The notes below the pieces were generated by a model. The model was given only the letters and a program-made list of their open reading frames with translations, searched no databases and had not been told where the DNA came from. Position numbers and translations under genes: made by a program. Shown one piece after another: positions 45,355-55,449 of a DNA stretch of 64,000 nt; the stretch's first letter is position 1; each line of letters begins with the position of its first letter. The stretch covers positions 1-64,000 of the forward strand of contig NZ_BMDW01000014.1 of assembly GCF_014636175.1 (NCBI RefSeq), given 5' to 3'. The stretch is from Sphingomonas psychrolutea. Lineage in GTDB: Bacteria; Pseudomonadota; Alphaproteobacteria; Sphingomonadales; Sphingomonadaceae.

Positions 45355-46428
45355 TCAGCCAAACAACTCCCCCTGTGGCCCTTCGGGTGGCCGGAACAGG
45401 TCGCTACGCAAGACGATGCGCTCGCGGTTCAGCCCATGTTTACGGCACGCGATCTGAAAGCGTGTCCGGAGTAAATCCGCCCACGGCCCGCTGCCGCGCA
45501 TCCGGGTGAAGAAGCCCGGATCATTGTCGCGCCCGTCGCGGATCGCGCCGATGATCGCCATGACCTTGCCCGCACGATCGGGAAAATGCGCGTCGAGCCA
45601 GGCGCGGAACAGCGGTGCCACCTCCCACGGCAACCGCACCGGGATAAACGAGACCGAGCGCGCGCCGGCCTCGGCCGCGCGTTCGACCAGATGTTCAATC
45701 TCGTGATCGGTGATGGCGGGGATCACCGGTGCGATCGAAACGTGCGTCGGAATCCCCGCTGCCACCAGCTTGCGCACCGCCGCCAGCCGGCGTTCGGGCG
45801 TGGGCGCGCGCGGTTCGAGCGTCATGGCGATGCGCGGATCGAGCGACGTGATCGACAGCGCAACTGCCGCGAGCCCCTTTGCCGCCATCGCGGCGAGCAG
45901 ATCGATATCATGCAAGACGCGGTCGGATTTCGTCGTGATCGTCAGCGGATGGTCGGTATCGCTGAGCACCTCGATACAGCCGCGCGTGATGCGCCATTCG
46001 GCCTCGATCGGCTGATACGGATCGGTATTGGTGCCAAACGCGATCGGTTGCGCACTATACCCACGCTTGGCGAGCTCAGCACGAAGCAGGGCCGGGGCAT
46101 CGGGTTTGGCGAACAACTTGCTCTCGAAATCGAGCCCCGGCGACAGATCGTGAAACGCATGCGTGGGCCGCGCAAAGCAATAGATGCAGCCATGCTCGCA
46201 CCCGCGATACGGGTTGATCGACCGGTCGAAGCCGATGTCGGGCGATGTGTTGCGACTGATGATCGTCCGCGCGCGCTCAACCGTCACGCTGGTGCGCAAG
46301 CGCGGCGGCGCGCCGTCGATCCCGGCCTGATCGTCGAGCCAGTCGCCATCCGCGGTGCGTTCGGGCAGATTGAAGCGGTTGCTCTCGCGGTTGAGCGTCG
46401 CGCCGCGCTGGGGGCGTTTATCGGCCAT
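45355..46428 (-). CDS. PA0069-family radical SAM protein
   Basis: A 357-residue radical SAM enzyme related to spore photoproduct lyase (SplB-like). The cluster-binding motif appears as YRGCEHGCIYCFARPTHAF (Cys at the x3, x2 spacing), preceded by NTSPDIGFDRSINPYRGC. IAFGTNTDPYQPIEAEWRIT and TLEPRAPTPERRLAAVRKLV are characteristic of this subgroup. The substrate is unknown; photoproduct repair is not demonstrated for the PA0069 group. It is divergent from the VOC gene across 57 bp. Confidence 0.92.
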   Translation of the reverse strand: MADKRPQRGATLNRESNRFNLPERTADGDWLDDQAGIDGAPPRLRTSVTVERARTIISRNTSPDIGFDRSINPYRGCEHGCIYCFARPTHAFHDLSPGLDFESKLFAKPDAPALLRAELAKRGYSAQPIAFGTNTDPYQPIEAEWRITRGCIEVLSDTDHPLTITTKSDRVLHDIDLLAAMAAKGLAAVALSITSLDPRIAMTLEPRAPTPERRLAAVRKLVAAGIPTHVSIAPVIPAITDHEIEHLVERAAEAGARSVSFIPVRLPWEVAPLFRAWLDAHFPDRAGKVMAIIGAIRDGRDNDPGFFTRMRGSGPWADLLRTRFQIACRKHGLNRERIVLRSDLFRPPEGPQGELFG

Positions 46429-46485
46429 TGACAGGCATTACCGGATTTGTGAGAACGTAACAAGAACAATTGGCGGGAGCGATCA

Positions 46486-46824
46486 ATGGCGCGGCTGAAT
46501 TATCTGGAACTTCCGGTCAGCGACGTCGCGGCGTCGAAGGCATTTTATGCCGCGGCGTTCGACTTCGGTTTTACAGATTTCGGACCGGACTATAGCGCGA
46601 CGACGTCGGGCGACACCGATCTCGGATTGAATGGCGATCAGAGCCAGTGGACCGCACAAGTGCTTCCGGTGATCGAAGTAGACGATCTCGAGGCGGTAGA
46701 AGCGAAGGTCCGGGCGGCAGGCGGTGACATCACGGTACCGATCTTTGCCTTCCCCGGCGGACGGCGCTTTCATTTCCTCGATGTGGCCGGACATGAACTG
46801 GCGGCGATGCAAACCGAGGGATGA
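46486..46824 (+). CDS. VOC (glyoxalase/bleomycin-resistance fold) family protein
   Basis: A 112-residue protein with a single betaalphabetabetabeta repeat pair. LNYLELPVSDVAASKAFYAA opens the fold, and VIEVDDLEAVEAKVRAAGGD and FPGGRRFHFLDVAGHELA follow. Metal-ligand candidates are E7 and the C-terminal His/Glu (GHELA). The substrate is unknown. GGGAGCGATC lies just upstream of the ATG. Confidence 0.88.
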   Translation: MARLNYLELPVSDVAASKAFYAAAFDFGFTDFGPDYSATTSGDTDLGLNGDQSQWTAQVLPVIEVDDLEAVEAKVRAAGGDITVPIFAFPGGRRFHFLDVAGHELAAMQTEG

Positions 46825-46833
46825 TCGCCGCAG

Positions 46834-47166
46834 TTACCGGTGCGAGTCGAGATAGGCGCGAGCGTCGTGCGCGGTCGCACAATTCCGGCGTTGGTGCTCG
46901 CACGCGCGTTCGAGCGCCTCGACCACCTTGCGCTGCTCGTCGAGAACGTACGGGTCGGCAATGACCGACGGCGAGAAGACATTGCGGACTAGCGGTTTTG
47001 TCGATGCGCGGGCCATGCCGGGAGCTCGCTTCGCCGGCTCTGCGGTGGTGGCGTGTTGCTGCCCCAACAGAATGCCGGCGTAGAACAGGGTCACCCCGCC
47101 AAGAACGACCAGGCAGCCGACGATCCAGCGACGACCCGCGTGGAGCACCGGCTGGTCATGCGTCAC
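46834..47166 (-). CDS. Hypothetical single-pass membrane protein
   Basis: A 110-residue protein not recognised. One membrane segment (about residues 14-36, [20 protein letters not shown]) is followed by an Ala/Pro/Lys linker and a polar domain with two cysteines (ACEHQRRNC) that could form a disulfide if it faces the periplasm. The stop lies 10 bp from the convergent VOC gene. The ATG overlaps the moaB stop by 4 bp, so it is probably translated with moaB. Confidence 0.6.
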   Translation of the reverse strand: MTHDQPVLHAGRRWIVGCLVVLGGVTLFYAGILLGQQHATTAEPAKRAPGMARASTKPLVRNVFSPSVIADPYVLDEQRKVVEALERACEHQRRNCATAHDARAYLDSHR

Positions 47167-47690
47167 CGCTCCCGCAACCGCGGCATCAGTTCGACGAAGT
47201 TGCAGGGCTTGTGGCGGCTATCGAGCTGGCTCGCCAATATGCCGTCCCACCCGTCTTTCACCGCGCCGGTCGATCCGGGCAGCGCGAAAATATAGGTACC
47301 GCGCGTGACGCAGGCACACGCGCGGGATTGCACGGTCGACGTGCCAATCGTCTGGAAGCTGAGCCAGCGGAACAGCTCGCCGAAGCCGGGAATCATTTTG
47401 TCGGCGACCTGTTCGATCGCTTCGGGCGTCACGTCGCGCCCGGTCACACCGGTGCCGCCGGTGGTGATGATGCAGTCGATCTCAGGGTCGTCGATCCAGC
47501 GATGCAGCGTCGCGACGATCAGCGCCACCTCGTCGCGCACGATCTCGCGCGCCGCCAGCACATGCCCCGCCGCAGTCAACCGTGCGACGAGCGTGTCGCC
47601 CGAGCGATCCTCGGCCAGCCCCCGCGTGTCGGACACGGTCAACACTGCGATCCGCACCGGAAGGAATACGGCGCTCTCGTCAATCGGCAC
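47163..47690 (-). CDS. moaB: Molybdenum cofactor biosynthesis protein MoaB
   Basis: About 175 residues from a GTG at 47690. It is a MogA/MoaB-fold protein that adenylylates molybdopterin or acts in molybdenum insertion. [20 protein letters not shown] is the N-terminal signature, and [20 protein letters not shown] is the diagnostic molybdopterin-binding segment; [18 protein letters not shown] follows. The longer frame upstream overlaps slt and is rejected. It begins 5 bp after the slt stop. Confidence 0.92.
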   Translation of the reverse strand: MPIDESAVFLPVRIAVLTVSDTRGLAEDRSGDTLVARLTAAGHVLAAREIVRDEVALIVATLHRWIDDPEIDCIITTGGTGVTGRDVTPEAIEQVADKMIPGFGELFRWLSFQTIGTSTVQSRACACVTRGTYIFALPGSTGAVKDGWDGILASQLDSRHKPCNFVELMPRLRER

Positions 47691-47695
47691 GATGC

Positions 47696-49471
47696 TCAGT
47701 TCACGCTGGCAAGCGATTGTCCGCGCGAATGCGAGGTCAGCCGCACCGAAGTCGGCCCGGCGAGCCCCGGAAAGCGCGGCCACAGCCCTTGCGACAGGGC
47801 CGCACGGCTGACCGAGGCGGGCTTGCCGGTCTGCGCTTCATAGACCCAATAATTGCGCAACACGGTGGTGACGTAGCCGCGCGTTTCCCAATAGGGGATC
47901 GACTCGATGTACAGCAACGGATCGCCGCCATCGCGCGCAACCGCATTCCACGCCTCGACCGGCCCCGGCCCGGCATTGTAGGCCGCGATCACCTTGGGCA
48001 GCAGGCCGTCGGTGCAATGCTGGTCGCGCAATTGCTCGAGATAGCTTTGCCCGACCTCGAAATTGGTGCCGGGCCGCGACAAGGCACTGCGATCGAAGCT
48101 GCGGCCCTGCTTACGCGCGATGTCGGTCGCGGCGCGCGGCATCACCTGCATCAGGCCATACGCCCCGGCCGGGCTCACGACATCGGTGCGAAAGCGCGAT
48201 TCCTGCAGTGTGTGCGCGAACACCAATGCCTTGTCGACGCGCCAGCCGCCATCGGGGGTCCAGTTTGGCGCGGGGAAGCGCGCCTCGATCGGCGGCGTCG
48301 CGCCAACCGGGCCGTTATGCGACAGCCACACCTGCGTGCTCGGCAAGTCGAGCGCCGCGGTCAGCCGGACGAGCGCCGGATATTCTGCCGGATCGCCGAT
48401 CCGCGCCTGTTGCTTGATCACTTCGTCGGCCAGCGCATTTTCGTCGATTTCGGCGAGCGCTGCCGCGACACGGATATTCGGGCGGCGCGCGAGCGTCTGC
48501 CAGTCGCTTGTGGCCGATACCGCGATCGCACGCGTGACGGGTTCCTTAATTCCCAGCGCCTGACGCGCCAGCAGGCCGTAAAACGTCTCGCGATATTGTG
48601 CGGCGGTCTTGAGCCGCCCCTCGACCCGATCAGGCCGGGCGCACTGCATGTCGGCGCGCGCCGCCCAGTACAGGCCGGCCGCGCGCAAATCGGTGTCGCC
48701 GGCGCGCGCCGCGACCGATTCGAAGGCGGTGCCGGCTGCCGCGCAATCCTGTTGCCGCCACGCCGCCAGCGCGCCGACCCACACCGCTTCGACCGCGAAA
48801 TCGCCCGTGCCGGTCCCGGCCTTGGCCGCCATCGCGCGGGCATTATTGTCGTCGCCGGCAAGGAAGTAGATCCACGCGATCTTGCGTTGCCACTCGGTAA
48901 CCGATTCGGGCGAAAGCCCTTGCGTCGCTTCGAGCAAGGCCTGCGCTTCGCTCCCGCTATCGGCCTTGATGAAGGGCTGCATCTTCAACGCGAGTTCGAC
49001 CGCAAGCATGTCGCCATTGCCAAAGCTTTTCGCGCGCTTGCGCGCCGGCGCACCGTCGATCCAGGTCAGCGCGCGCGCTTCGGGGAGCGGCGGCAAGCCA
49101 ACCCCGCCGCGCGATGCGGCCATCGTCAGAATCTGCCGCGCCTGCGGCAGTTCGGGGGCCTCGGCGAGCAATTTGGCGAGTGGATCGAGCTCGGCCTTGG
49201 GCGATCCCTTGGCGGTGAGAAGTTCGGCGCGGGCGATTGCGTGGAGCGGCCCCGGCTTGAGCGCGGCGAGTTGCAATTGCGCATCCTGCCATTTTTGCGC
49301 GCGGATGCTGGCGAAGACCGCGCGATATCCGGCGCGCTGTTCGGGGTCGAGCTGCGCCGGAATGGTGTCGCGCGGCGCGGTCTGCGCCGAGGCTGGCGGT
49401 TCGCCCGCCGCCTGCGCGGCGACCGGCACGACCAACGATAAGGCGACCAGACCAGCGATTTTCAACGTCAT
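47696..49471 (-). CDS. slt: Soluble lytic murein transglycosylase
   Basis: A 591-residue periplasmic enzyme that cleaves glycan strands with 1,6-anhydro product formation. The signal peptide is [20 protein letters not shown] (cleavage at about 21-23). A long alpha-helical superhelix (U/L domain) precedes the goose-lysozyme-like SLT domain, whose catalytic glutamate is in [10 protein letters not shown], followed by [11 protein letters not shown] and [11 protein letters not shown]. The ATG at 49471 overlaps the stop of the UDG-like gene by 4 bp; the longer upstream frame is rejected because it lacks a signal peptide. Confidence 0.94.
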   Translation of the reverse strand: MTLKIAGLVALSLVVPVAAQAAGEPPASAQTAPRDTIPAQLDPEQRAGYRAVFASIRAQKWQDAQLQLAALKPGPLHAIARAELLTAKGSPKAELDPLAKLLAEAPELPQARQILTMAASRGGVGLPPLPEARALTWIDGAPARKRAKSFGNGDMLAVELALKMQPFIKADSGSEAQALLEATQGLSPESVTEWQRKIAWIYFLAGDDNNARAMAAKAGTGTGDFAVEAVWVGALAAWRQQDCAAAGTAFESVAARAGDTDLRAAGLYWAARADMQCARPDRVEGRLKTAAQYRETFYGLLARQALGIKEPVTRAIAVSATSDWQTLARRPNIRVAAALAEIDENALADEVIKQQARIGDPAEYPALVRLTAALDLPSTQVWLSHNGPVGATPPIEARFPAPNWTPDGGWRVDKALVFAHTLQESRFRTDVVSPAGAYGLMQVMPRAATDIARKQGRSFDRSALSRPGTNFEVGQSYLEQLRDQHCTDGLLPKVIAAYNAGPGPVEAWNAVARDGGDPLLYIESIPYWETRGYVTTVLRNYWVYEAQTGKPASVSRAALSQGLWPRFPGLAGPTSVRLTSHSRGQSLASVN

Positions 49472-50220
49472 GCGTGAAGTCCTGCGATCAGCATCTGTAA
49501 ATCCTTCCACGCACGGGCCTTTTCGGCGGGGCGTTCGAGCAGCAGCCGCGGATGGAAACTGGCCACCACATCGACCGACACAGAGGTCTTCCCACATTCT
49601 AGGTTAATCGTCTGTAAACTTCCGCGCGCCCGCGCCACGTCCGTCCCGGTCACCGCACGGCTTGGCGCATTACCCAGTAAGAGCAAGCGTTTGGGCGCGA
49701 CCAAGGCGACATGATGCCGCGCCACCTCGACCAGACGCGCCTCGATTTCCGGCGCGATCCGACCGCTGAGCGGTCGCATGCTGCACATCGGCGCGAGATA
49801 GACCGAATCGCGGTTGCGCCCGATCGCGGCGAGCATGCGATCGAACAGCCGTCCGGCCGCACCGCTCAGCAACACGCCCGAGTCGCAATCTTCGCGATCC
49901 GGCAGATCGACGAGGATCATAATGTCGGCGGCCGGATCACCGGTCGCGGCAATCGGCGTGCCCGCCCATCCTGCCTCGGGCGCATCGGGACCACACCGCC
50001 AAGCAACGAACGCGGCAAGCGTGTCGGGCAGCGGCACTACCAGGATTTCCGCTACGGCTTGCGCGCCACTGCGCCGCCGGGGTGGTTCGGGGGGAGGGGG
50101 TGGTACAGCGGTCCAATCGCGCGGCACCTCGTCGATCAGCGTATCAACGCCTGCGTCGCGCCACCATTCGAGCGCACTCGCCGCGGCCCATTGCCACTCG
50201 ATATTCTGGTCAGCCCCCAT
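49468..50220 (-). CDS. Uracil-DNA glycosylase superfamily protein, divergent family-4-like
   Basis: A 250-residue protein whose C-terminal 160 residues follow the family 4/5 UDG layout: DREDCDSGVLLSGAAGRLFD (equivalent to DREDEQGRPFVGRAGQLLD), VYLAPMCSMRPLSGR, LVAPKRLLLLGNAPSRAVTG and VVASFHPRLLLERPAEKARA with the substrate-contact His. The N-terminal cysteine pair that ligates the iron-sulfur cluster in family 4 enzymes is not visible, and only a few scattered Cys occur. This could be a cluster-less relative or an inactive one. A short Pro/Arg linker separates an N-terminal helical segment. Confidence 0.75.
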   Translation of the reverse strand: MGADQNIEWQWAAASALEWWRDAGVDTLIDEVPRDWTAVPPPPPEPPRRRSGAQAVAEILVVPLPDTLAAFVAWRCGPDAPEAGWAGTPIAATGDPAADIMILVDLPDREDCDSGVLLSGAAGRLFDRMLAAIGRNRDSVYLAPMCSMRPLSGRIAPEIEARLVEVARHHVALVAPKRLLLLGNAPSRAVTGTDVARARGSLQTINLECGKTSVSVDVVASFHPRLLLERPAEKARAWKDLQMLIAGLHA

Positions 50221-50337
50221 ATCTCTCTTTAGCTAGCATGTTGACGCCAAGGTCAATTCGCTGGCACGCGCAGATGGACAGGACGTGCCGCGCACGCGAC
50301 GAGCAAGCGCACGCGGCGTCCCCGATGGAGACGAGAC

Positions 50338-52032
50338 GTGAGCAGCTATGAATCTGGGGGTGAAAACCACCGTGAGTCCATGCCCTATGACGTTGTCATC
50401 GTGGGTGCGGGCCCGGCCGGCCTTTCGGCGGCAATCCGGCTGAAACAGATGGCCGCAGCGAAAGACGCGGAGATTTCGGTCTGCGTGCTCGAAAAGGGCT
50501 CCGAAGTCGGCGCGCATATCCTGTCGGGCGCGGTGATCGATCCGAAGTCGCTCGACGAACTGATCCCCGATTGGCGCGACCCCAATCGTCCAGGCGGGGC
50601 CTGCGCGCTCGCCGAGGTTCCGGTGACCGAGAATCTGCATTGGGTCCTGACACCCAAGGGCAAGTTCACGCTGCCGCATTTCATCACGCCGCCGTTCATG
50701 CACAATAAGGGCACCTATACCGGCAGCCTCGGCAATCTGTGCCGCTGGCTCGCGACGCAGGCAGAGGAGCTGGGCGTCGAGATCTTCCCGGGCTTCGCTG
50801 CCGCCGAGATCCTCTACAATGACGACGGCAGCGTGAAGGGCGTCGCGACCGGCGATATGGGCGTGGCGCGTGACGGTACGCACAAGCCCGATTATACGCC
50901 GGGGCTCGAAATCCACGCCAAATATACCTTCCTCGCCGAAGGCGTGCGCGGCCATCTGACCAAGCAGCTGATCCGCACCTTCGATCTCGCCAAGGATGCG
51001 CAGCCGCAAGTCTATGGCATCGGGATTAAGGAATTGTGGGACATCGATCCCGCGCTGCATCACCCCGGCCGCGTCATCCACACGCAAGGGTGGCCGCTCG
51101 GCGCCGATGCCAATGGCGGATCGTGGCTGTATCATCAGGCCAATGGGCAAGTCAGTCTCGGCTTCGTGACGTGGCTCAATTATTCGAACCCGCATTTGTC
51201 GCCGTTCCATGAAATGCAGCGCTGGAAGACGCATCCCGAGATCGCGTCGATCCTGAAGGGCGGCAAGCGCGTGTCGTATGGCGCGCGCGCGATCAATGAC
51301 GGCGGGTTGCAGTCGATTCCGAAGCTGGTGTTCCCGGGCGGTGCCTTGATCGGTTGTTCGGCGGGCTTCCTCAACGTGCCGCGCCTCAAGGGCACGCACG
51401 GCGCGATGAAATCGGGCATCATGGCCGCCGAAGCCGCCGCCGACGCGATCCTGGCGCAGCGCCAGCACGACGAGCTCGCCGCCTATCCCCAGGCGTTCGA
51501 GGCATCGTGGCTGTACAAGGAGCTGTCGATCGTTCGCAACGTCGTGCCGTTGGTCAAGCAGTTCGGCGAGGTGATCGGCACGGTGCTTTCGGGCATCGTT
51601 ATGTGGCTCGAATATTTCGGGCTGAAAATGCCCTTCACGATGAAGCACCATCCCGATCATGAAAGCCTCCGGCGGAAGGATCAGGTCGCCAAGATCGCCT
51701 ATCCCAAGCCCGACGGCGTGCTGACCTTCGACCGACTTTCCTCGGTGTTCATCTCGAACACCAATCATGAGGAGGATCAGCCAGTCCATTTGACGCTGAA
51801 GGACCCGGATGTTCCGGTGACTTACAATTTGCCGATGTATGACGAGCCAGCGCAGCGCTATTGCCCGGCGGGCGTGTACGAGATTGTCGGCGAGGAAACC
51901 GGCGACCCGAAGTTCGTGATCAACGCGCAGAATTGCGTCCATTGCAAGACGTGCGACATCAAGGACCCGACGCAGAACATCAATTGGGTGGTGCCCGAAG
52001 GTGGGGGTGGCCCCAATTATCCCAACATGTAG
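50338..52032 (+). CDS. Electron transfer flavoprotein-ubiquinone oxidoreductase
   Basis: A 564-residue membrane-associated FAD and [4Fe-4S] enzyme that passes electrons from ETF to ubiquinone, mainly in beta-oxidation. The FAD-binding motif is YDVVIVGAGPAGLSAAIRL (about 17-35). The C-terminal ferredoxin-like domain provides four Cys, in RYCPAGVYE and NCVHCKTCD. The GTG at 50338 is supported by GGAGACGAGAC directly upstream; the ATG at 50380 is an alternative. It is divergent from the UDG-like gene over 117 bp. Confidence 0.96.
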   Translation: MSSYESGGENHRESMPYDVVIVGAGPAGLSAAIRLKQMAAAKDAEISVCVLEKGSEVGAHILSGAVIDPKSLDELIPDWRDPNRPGGACALAEVPVTENLHWVLTPKGKFTLPHFITPPFMHNKGTYTGSLGNLCRWLATQAEELGVEIFPGFAAAEILYNDDGSVKGVATGDMGVARDGTHKPDYTPGLEIHAKYTFLAEGVRGHLTKQLIRTFDLAKDAQPQVYGIGIKELWDIDPALHHPGRVIHTQGWPLGADANGGSWLYHQANGQVSLGFVTWLNYSNPHLSPFHEMQRWKTHPEIASILKGGKRVSYGARAINDGGLQSIPKLVFPGGALIGCSAGFLNVPRLKGTHGAMKSGIMAAEAAADAILAQRQHDELAAYPQAFEASWLYKELSIVRNVVPLVKQFGEVIGTVLSGIVMWLEYFGLKMPFTMKHHPDHESLRRKDQVAKIAYPKPDGVLTFDRLSSVFISNTNHEEDQPVHLTLKDPDVPVTYNLPMYDEPAQRYCPAGVYEIVGEETGDPKFVINAQNCVHCKTCDIKDPTQNINWVVPEGGGGPNYPNM

Positions 52033-52055
52033 CGCGATGCATCACCCCGCTCCGC

Positions 52056-52220
52056 CCTTCCCCGGCGAAGGCCGGGGCCCAGTCGCCGAGGTTGCTGCAA
52101 TGAAGCGCTGTCTTCGCCAACACGCCGGTCACCTCTGGGCCAGTGAAGGGTTGAACATGCCCCGCATGTTCAAGGATCGTCCGGGGGACGATCCGACCCT
52201 TCACTCCTTCGCCGGGAAAG
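52056..52220. repeat. Family A repeat composite with nested 64-bp element
   Basis: The left unit has core CCCCGGCGAAGGCCGGGG (52070-52077 region). The right unit CTGGGCC...CCTTCGCCGGGAAAG is split by a 64-bp three-arm element at 52142-52205. It fills the gap between the ETF-QO gene and ispE. Confidence 0.8.
52142..52205. repeat. 64-bp three-arm palindromic element (copy 2)
   Basis: The outer stem AGTGAAGGGT/ACCCTTCACT (52142-52151 with 52196-52205) encloses hairpins TGAACATGC-CCC-GCATGTTCA (52152-52172) and GGATCGTCC-GGG-GGACGATCC (52174-52194). It has the same length and design as copy 1 (40657-40720). Read on the minus strand it aligns with copy 1 without gaps at roughly 60-65% identity, with paired substitutions that keep the stems. 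Confidence 0.85.
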
Positions 52221-52242
52221 CGTTTTTTGGAAGGCGCGCCCA

Positions 52243-53067
52243 ATGATCACCGAACTCGCCCCCGCCAAGATCAACCTCGCGCTCCACGTCCGCGCGCGCC
52301 GCGCGGATGGCTATCACGAGCTCGAAACGCTGTTCGCGTTCGTCGTGGACGGCGACACGGTGACGCTCGCGCCCGGCCCATTGTCACTCGCCATCACCGG
52401 CCCGTTCGCCGCCGGGCTAAGCGGCGAGGGCGACAACCTCATCCTTCGCGCCGCCCGTGCCTTTGCGACGGCGTTCAGCCTGCCCGAAATCGGTGCCTTC
52501 ACCCTCGACAAGCACCTCCCCGTGGCGTCGGGCATCGGCGGGGGCTCGGCCGATGCGGCGGCAGCGCTGCGCGCGCTGGCCAAGGCCAATGCGATTCGGC
52601 TCGACGATCCGCGCCTGTTCGACCTCGCCGCCGCGCTCGGGTCGGATGTCCCGGCCTGCCTGCTTGGCCGGACCGCGTTGGGGGAGGGGCGGGGCGAACG
52701 GCTCCATCCGCTCGACGGGCCGGTTGGTATGCCGACGCTGCTCGTCAATCCCGGCGTCGCGGTGTCGACCGCCGCGGTGTTCAAGGGCTGGGACGGTGTC
52801 GACCGCGGGGCGATGCCCGATGGCGACGCGTTGTCGCTGGCGCTTGCCGGGCGCAACGATCTGGAAGCCCCCGCGCGCCGCCTCGCGCCTGTGATCGACG
52901 ACGTGTTGACGGAGCTGGGCGGGGGTAACCCGATCCTCGCGCGCATGTCCGGGTCGGGCGCCACCTGCTTCGCACTCTATGCCAGCGCGGCCGATCGCGC
53001 CGCCGCAGCCGCGCGAATCCGCGCTGCGCAGCCCAGCTGGTGGTGTCTCGAAACGCGACTCGCGTAA
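52243..53067 (+). CDS. ispE: 4-diphosphocytidyl-2-C-methyl-D-erythritol kinase
   Basis: A 274-residue GHMP kinase of the non-mevalonate isoprenoid pathway that phosphorylates CDP-methylerythritol. APAKINLALHVRARRADGYH is the N-terminal substrate motif, LPVASGIGGGSADAAAALRA the ATP-binding glycine loop (about 87-106), and LARMSGSGATCFALY the C-terminal motif. Full length with no anomaly. The 275 bp after it, up to ilvD, contain no gene. Confidence 0.96.
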   Translation: MITELAPAKINLALHVRARRADGYHELETLFAFVVDGDTVTLAPGPLSLAITGPFAAGLSGEGDNLILRAARAFATAFSLPEIGAFTLDKHLPVASGIGGGSADAAAALRALAKANAIRLDDPRLFDLAAALGSDVPACLLGRTALGEGRGERLHPLDGPVGMPTLLVNPGVAVSTAAVFKGWDGVDRGAMPDGDALSLALAGRNDLEAPARRLAPVIDDVLTELGGGNPILARMSGSGATCFALYASAADRAAAAARIRAAQPSWWCLETRLA

Positions 53068-53342
53068 CACTTTCGCGTCCCACCGCGGGACGATCGATCG
53101 GCGAACTTCCCCAGATACCGCGGGAAACTCCCATTGGCCCCGGTCTTGCTGTGTTCAATCCGAACGAGTCCGCCGCCCCCAGCGGAGCGCTCGCCGGTGG
53201 TCCACGGTCCCCTCGTGCGCCATCCAAGCTGCGGGACGGTGGGGGGAACTTCGCCGTCCCTACGCTTCCGCACCGCACCGATTGCCGGCAAAATCGCAAC
53301 AGACTTGCGTCGAATCATCGATTGGCGACATAGGCTGTCGCC

Positions 53343-55064
53343 ATGACCAACCGCTTCGACAAATCCCGCTTGCCCAGCCGCCACGTGTCGGTCGGCCCCG
53401 AACGCGCTCCGCACCGCAGCTATTATTACGCGATGGGCCTGACCGAGGAGGAAATCGGCCGCCCGTTCGTCGCGCTCGCCAGCGCCGGGAATGACAGCGC
53501 GCCGTGCAACACGCTGCTCGATGTACAAGCCGATGCGGCGCGCGGTGGCGTGATCCAGAACGGCGGCATGCCGCGCCGCTTCAACACGATCACCGTCACC
53601 GACGGCATCGCGATGGGGCATCAGGGGATGAAATCCTCGCTCGTCAGCCGTGAGGTGATCGCCGATTCGGTCGAGCTGTCTGTGCGCGGGCATTGCTATG
53701 ATGCGCTGGTCGGCTTTGCCGGATGCGACAAATCGCTACCCGGCATGATGATGGCGATGCTGCGGCTCAATATCCCGAGCATCTTCGTTTATGGCGGATC
53801 GATCCTGCCCGGTCGCTACGAGGATAAGGACATTACCGTCGTCGACGTGTTCGAAATGGTCGGACGCTTTGCGGCGGGGACGTGCCCGATCAGCGAATTG
53901 CACGAGATGGAAAAGGTCGCTTGTCCCGGTCACGGCGCGTGCGGCGGACAATTCACCGCCAACACCATGGCGTGCGTCGGCGAGGCGATCGGATTATCGC
54001 TGCCGAACAGCAACATGGTGCCCGCTCCTTATTCGACGCGCGAACAGATTGCGGTCGCGGCGGGCTATCAAGTGATGGAATTGCTCGAACGCAACATCCG
54101 CCCGCGCGACATTTGCACCCGCGCCGCCTTCGTCAACGCCGCGCGCGTGGTCGCGGCGACCGGTGGATCGACTAATGCCGCGCTGCATCTGCCCGCCATG
54201 GCGAGCGAAGCGGGGATCGAATTCGATCTGTTCGACGTTGCCGAGGCGTTCAAATCGACGCCGTACATCGCCGATCTCAAACCCGGCGGCCAATATGTCG
54301 CGAAGGACATGTATGAAGCGGGCGGCGTCTACATGCTGATGAAGACGATGCTCGGCGGCGGTTTCCTCGACGGCAATTGCCTGACCGTCACCGGCAAGAC
54401 GCTCGGCGAGAATATCGATCAAGTCACCTGGAACCCCGATCAAAAGGTCATTTACGACGTCAAAACGCCGATCAGCTCGACCGGTGGCGTCGTCGGCTTG
54501 CGCGGGTCGCTCGCACCCGATGGCGCGATCGTCAAGGTCGCCGGGATGCACCGCCTCCAATTCACCGGCCCGGCGCGCGTGTTCGATTGCGAGGAGGATT
54601 GCTTCGCCGCAGTCGAGGCGCGTTCGATCAACGAAGGCGAAGTGATCGTCATCCGCTATGAAGGCCCCAAAGGCGGCCCCGGCATGCGCGAGATGCTCTC
54701 GACCACCGCCGCGCTCTACGGCCTCGGCCTCGGCGAGAAGGTCGCGCTGATCACCGACGGACGCTTTTCGGGCGCGACGCGCGGCTTTTGCATCGGCCAT
54801 GTCGGGCCCGAGGCGGCCGATGGCGGGCCGATTGCGCTGATCGAGGATGGCGACACGATCCGGATCGATGCCGAGGCCGGGACGATCGACCTCGACGTGC
54901 CCGAGGACGTCCTCGCCGTGCGCCGCGCCGCATGGACGCATCGGACGAACGATTACCAGTCGGGCGCGCTGTGGCGCTATTCCCAGACGGTCGGCCCCGC
55001 CTATAAGGGCGCGGTCACGCATCCGGGAGCAGCGGCCGAAACTCATGTCTATGCGGATATTTAG
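53343..55064 (+). CDS. ilvD: Dihydroxy-acid dehydratase
   Basis: A 573-residue IlvD/Edd-family dehydratase for branched-chain amino acid and CoA precursor synthesis. Cluster ligands are in [22 protein letters not shown] and [16 protein letters not shown], the pattern of [2Fe-2S] enzymes. The C-terminal [20 protein letters not shown] and [12 protein letters not shown] are signatures. Some IlvD homologues of this group act on sugar acids, so a role in pentonate dehydration is possible, but the Cys pattern and context favour DHAD. Its end overlaps the start of the downstream lipoprotein gene. Confidence 0.92.
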   Translation: MTNRFDKSRLPSRHVSVGPERAPHRSYYYAMGLTEEEIGRPFVALASAGNDSAPCNTLLDVQADAARGGVIQNGGMPRRFNTITVTDGIAMGHQGMKSSLVSREVIADSVELSVRGHCYDALVGFAGCDKSLPGMMMAMLRLNIPSIFVYGGSILPGRYEDKDITVVDVFEMVGRFAAGTCPISELHEMEKVACPGHGACGGQFTANTMACVGEAIGLSLPNSNMVPAPYSTREQIAVAAGYQVMELLERNIRPRDICTRAAFVNAARVVAATGGSTNAALHLPAMASEAGIEFDLFDVAEAFKSTPYIADLKPGGQYVAKDMYEAGGVYMLMKTMLGGGFLDGNCLTVTGKTLGENIDQVTWNPDQKVIYDVKTPISSTGGVVGLRGSLAPDGAIVKVAGMHRLQFTGPARVFDCEEDCFAAVEARSINEGEVIVIRYEGPKGGPGMREMLSTTAALYGLGLGEKVALITDGRFSGATRGFCIGHVGPEAADGGPIALIEDGDTIRIDAEAGTIDLDVPEDVLAVRRAAWTHRTNDYQSGALWRYSQTVGPAYKGAVTHPGAAAETHVYADI

Positions 55065-55449
55065 CGCGGTCCTGCTGCTTGCCCTCGCGGCATGCGGAGA
55101 ACAGCGCACCGACACAGCGACGCTCGCCAAGGTCGAGGCCGAACAGCGCAAGACGCAGGATGACAGCGGCAACATCGTCTGCGCGCAGCGCGGATCGAAC
55201 GATTTTGCGCGCACCTGCACGATCGATCGCGCCGATAGCGATGCCGGGCTGCTTCTGACCGTGCGCCACCCCGACGGGGCGTTCCACCGCTTGCTGGTGA
55301 CGAAAGACGGGCGCGGTGTGATCGCCGCCGATGGCGCGGAGCGCGCGACGGTCACCATCATCGGCACGGGCGAGATCGAAGTCGCGCTCGGCGGCGACCG
55401 CTACCGCCTGCCCGCCACCGTCAAGGGCAAGCCTGCGAAAGCGTCATGA
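55045..55449 (+). CDS. Hypothetical lipoprotein
   Basis: About 134 residues (alternative ATG two codons later at 55051). The signal peptide with lipobox is [20 protein letters not shown], with Cys at position 17, so it is probably membrane anchored after signal peptidase II cleavage. The mature part contains two more cysteines (NIVCAQRG and RTCTIDRA) and beta-rich segments, not recognised as a known family. The start lies inside the end of ilvD (20-bp overlap), and the stop overlaps nnr by 4 bp. Confidence 0.75.
   Translation: MSMRIFSAVLLLALAACGEQRTDTATLAKVEAEQRKTQDDSGNIVCAQRGSNDFARTCTIDRADSDAGLLLTVRHPDGAFHRLLVTKDGRGVIAADGAERATVTIIGTGEIEVALGGDRYRLPATVKGKPAKAS

Noticed and set aside
47582..49441. 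A 619-codon plus-strand open frame opposite slt and moaB
   Set aside because: It is antisense to a protein with signal peptide and SLT catalytic motif; no recognisable domain.
50233..51942. A 569-codon minus-strand open frame opposite the ETF-QO gene
   Set aside because: Shadow frame; the plus strand has FAD and iron-sulfur motifs.
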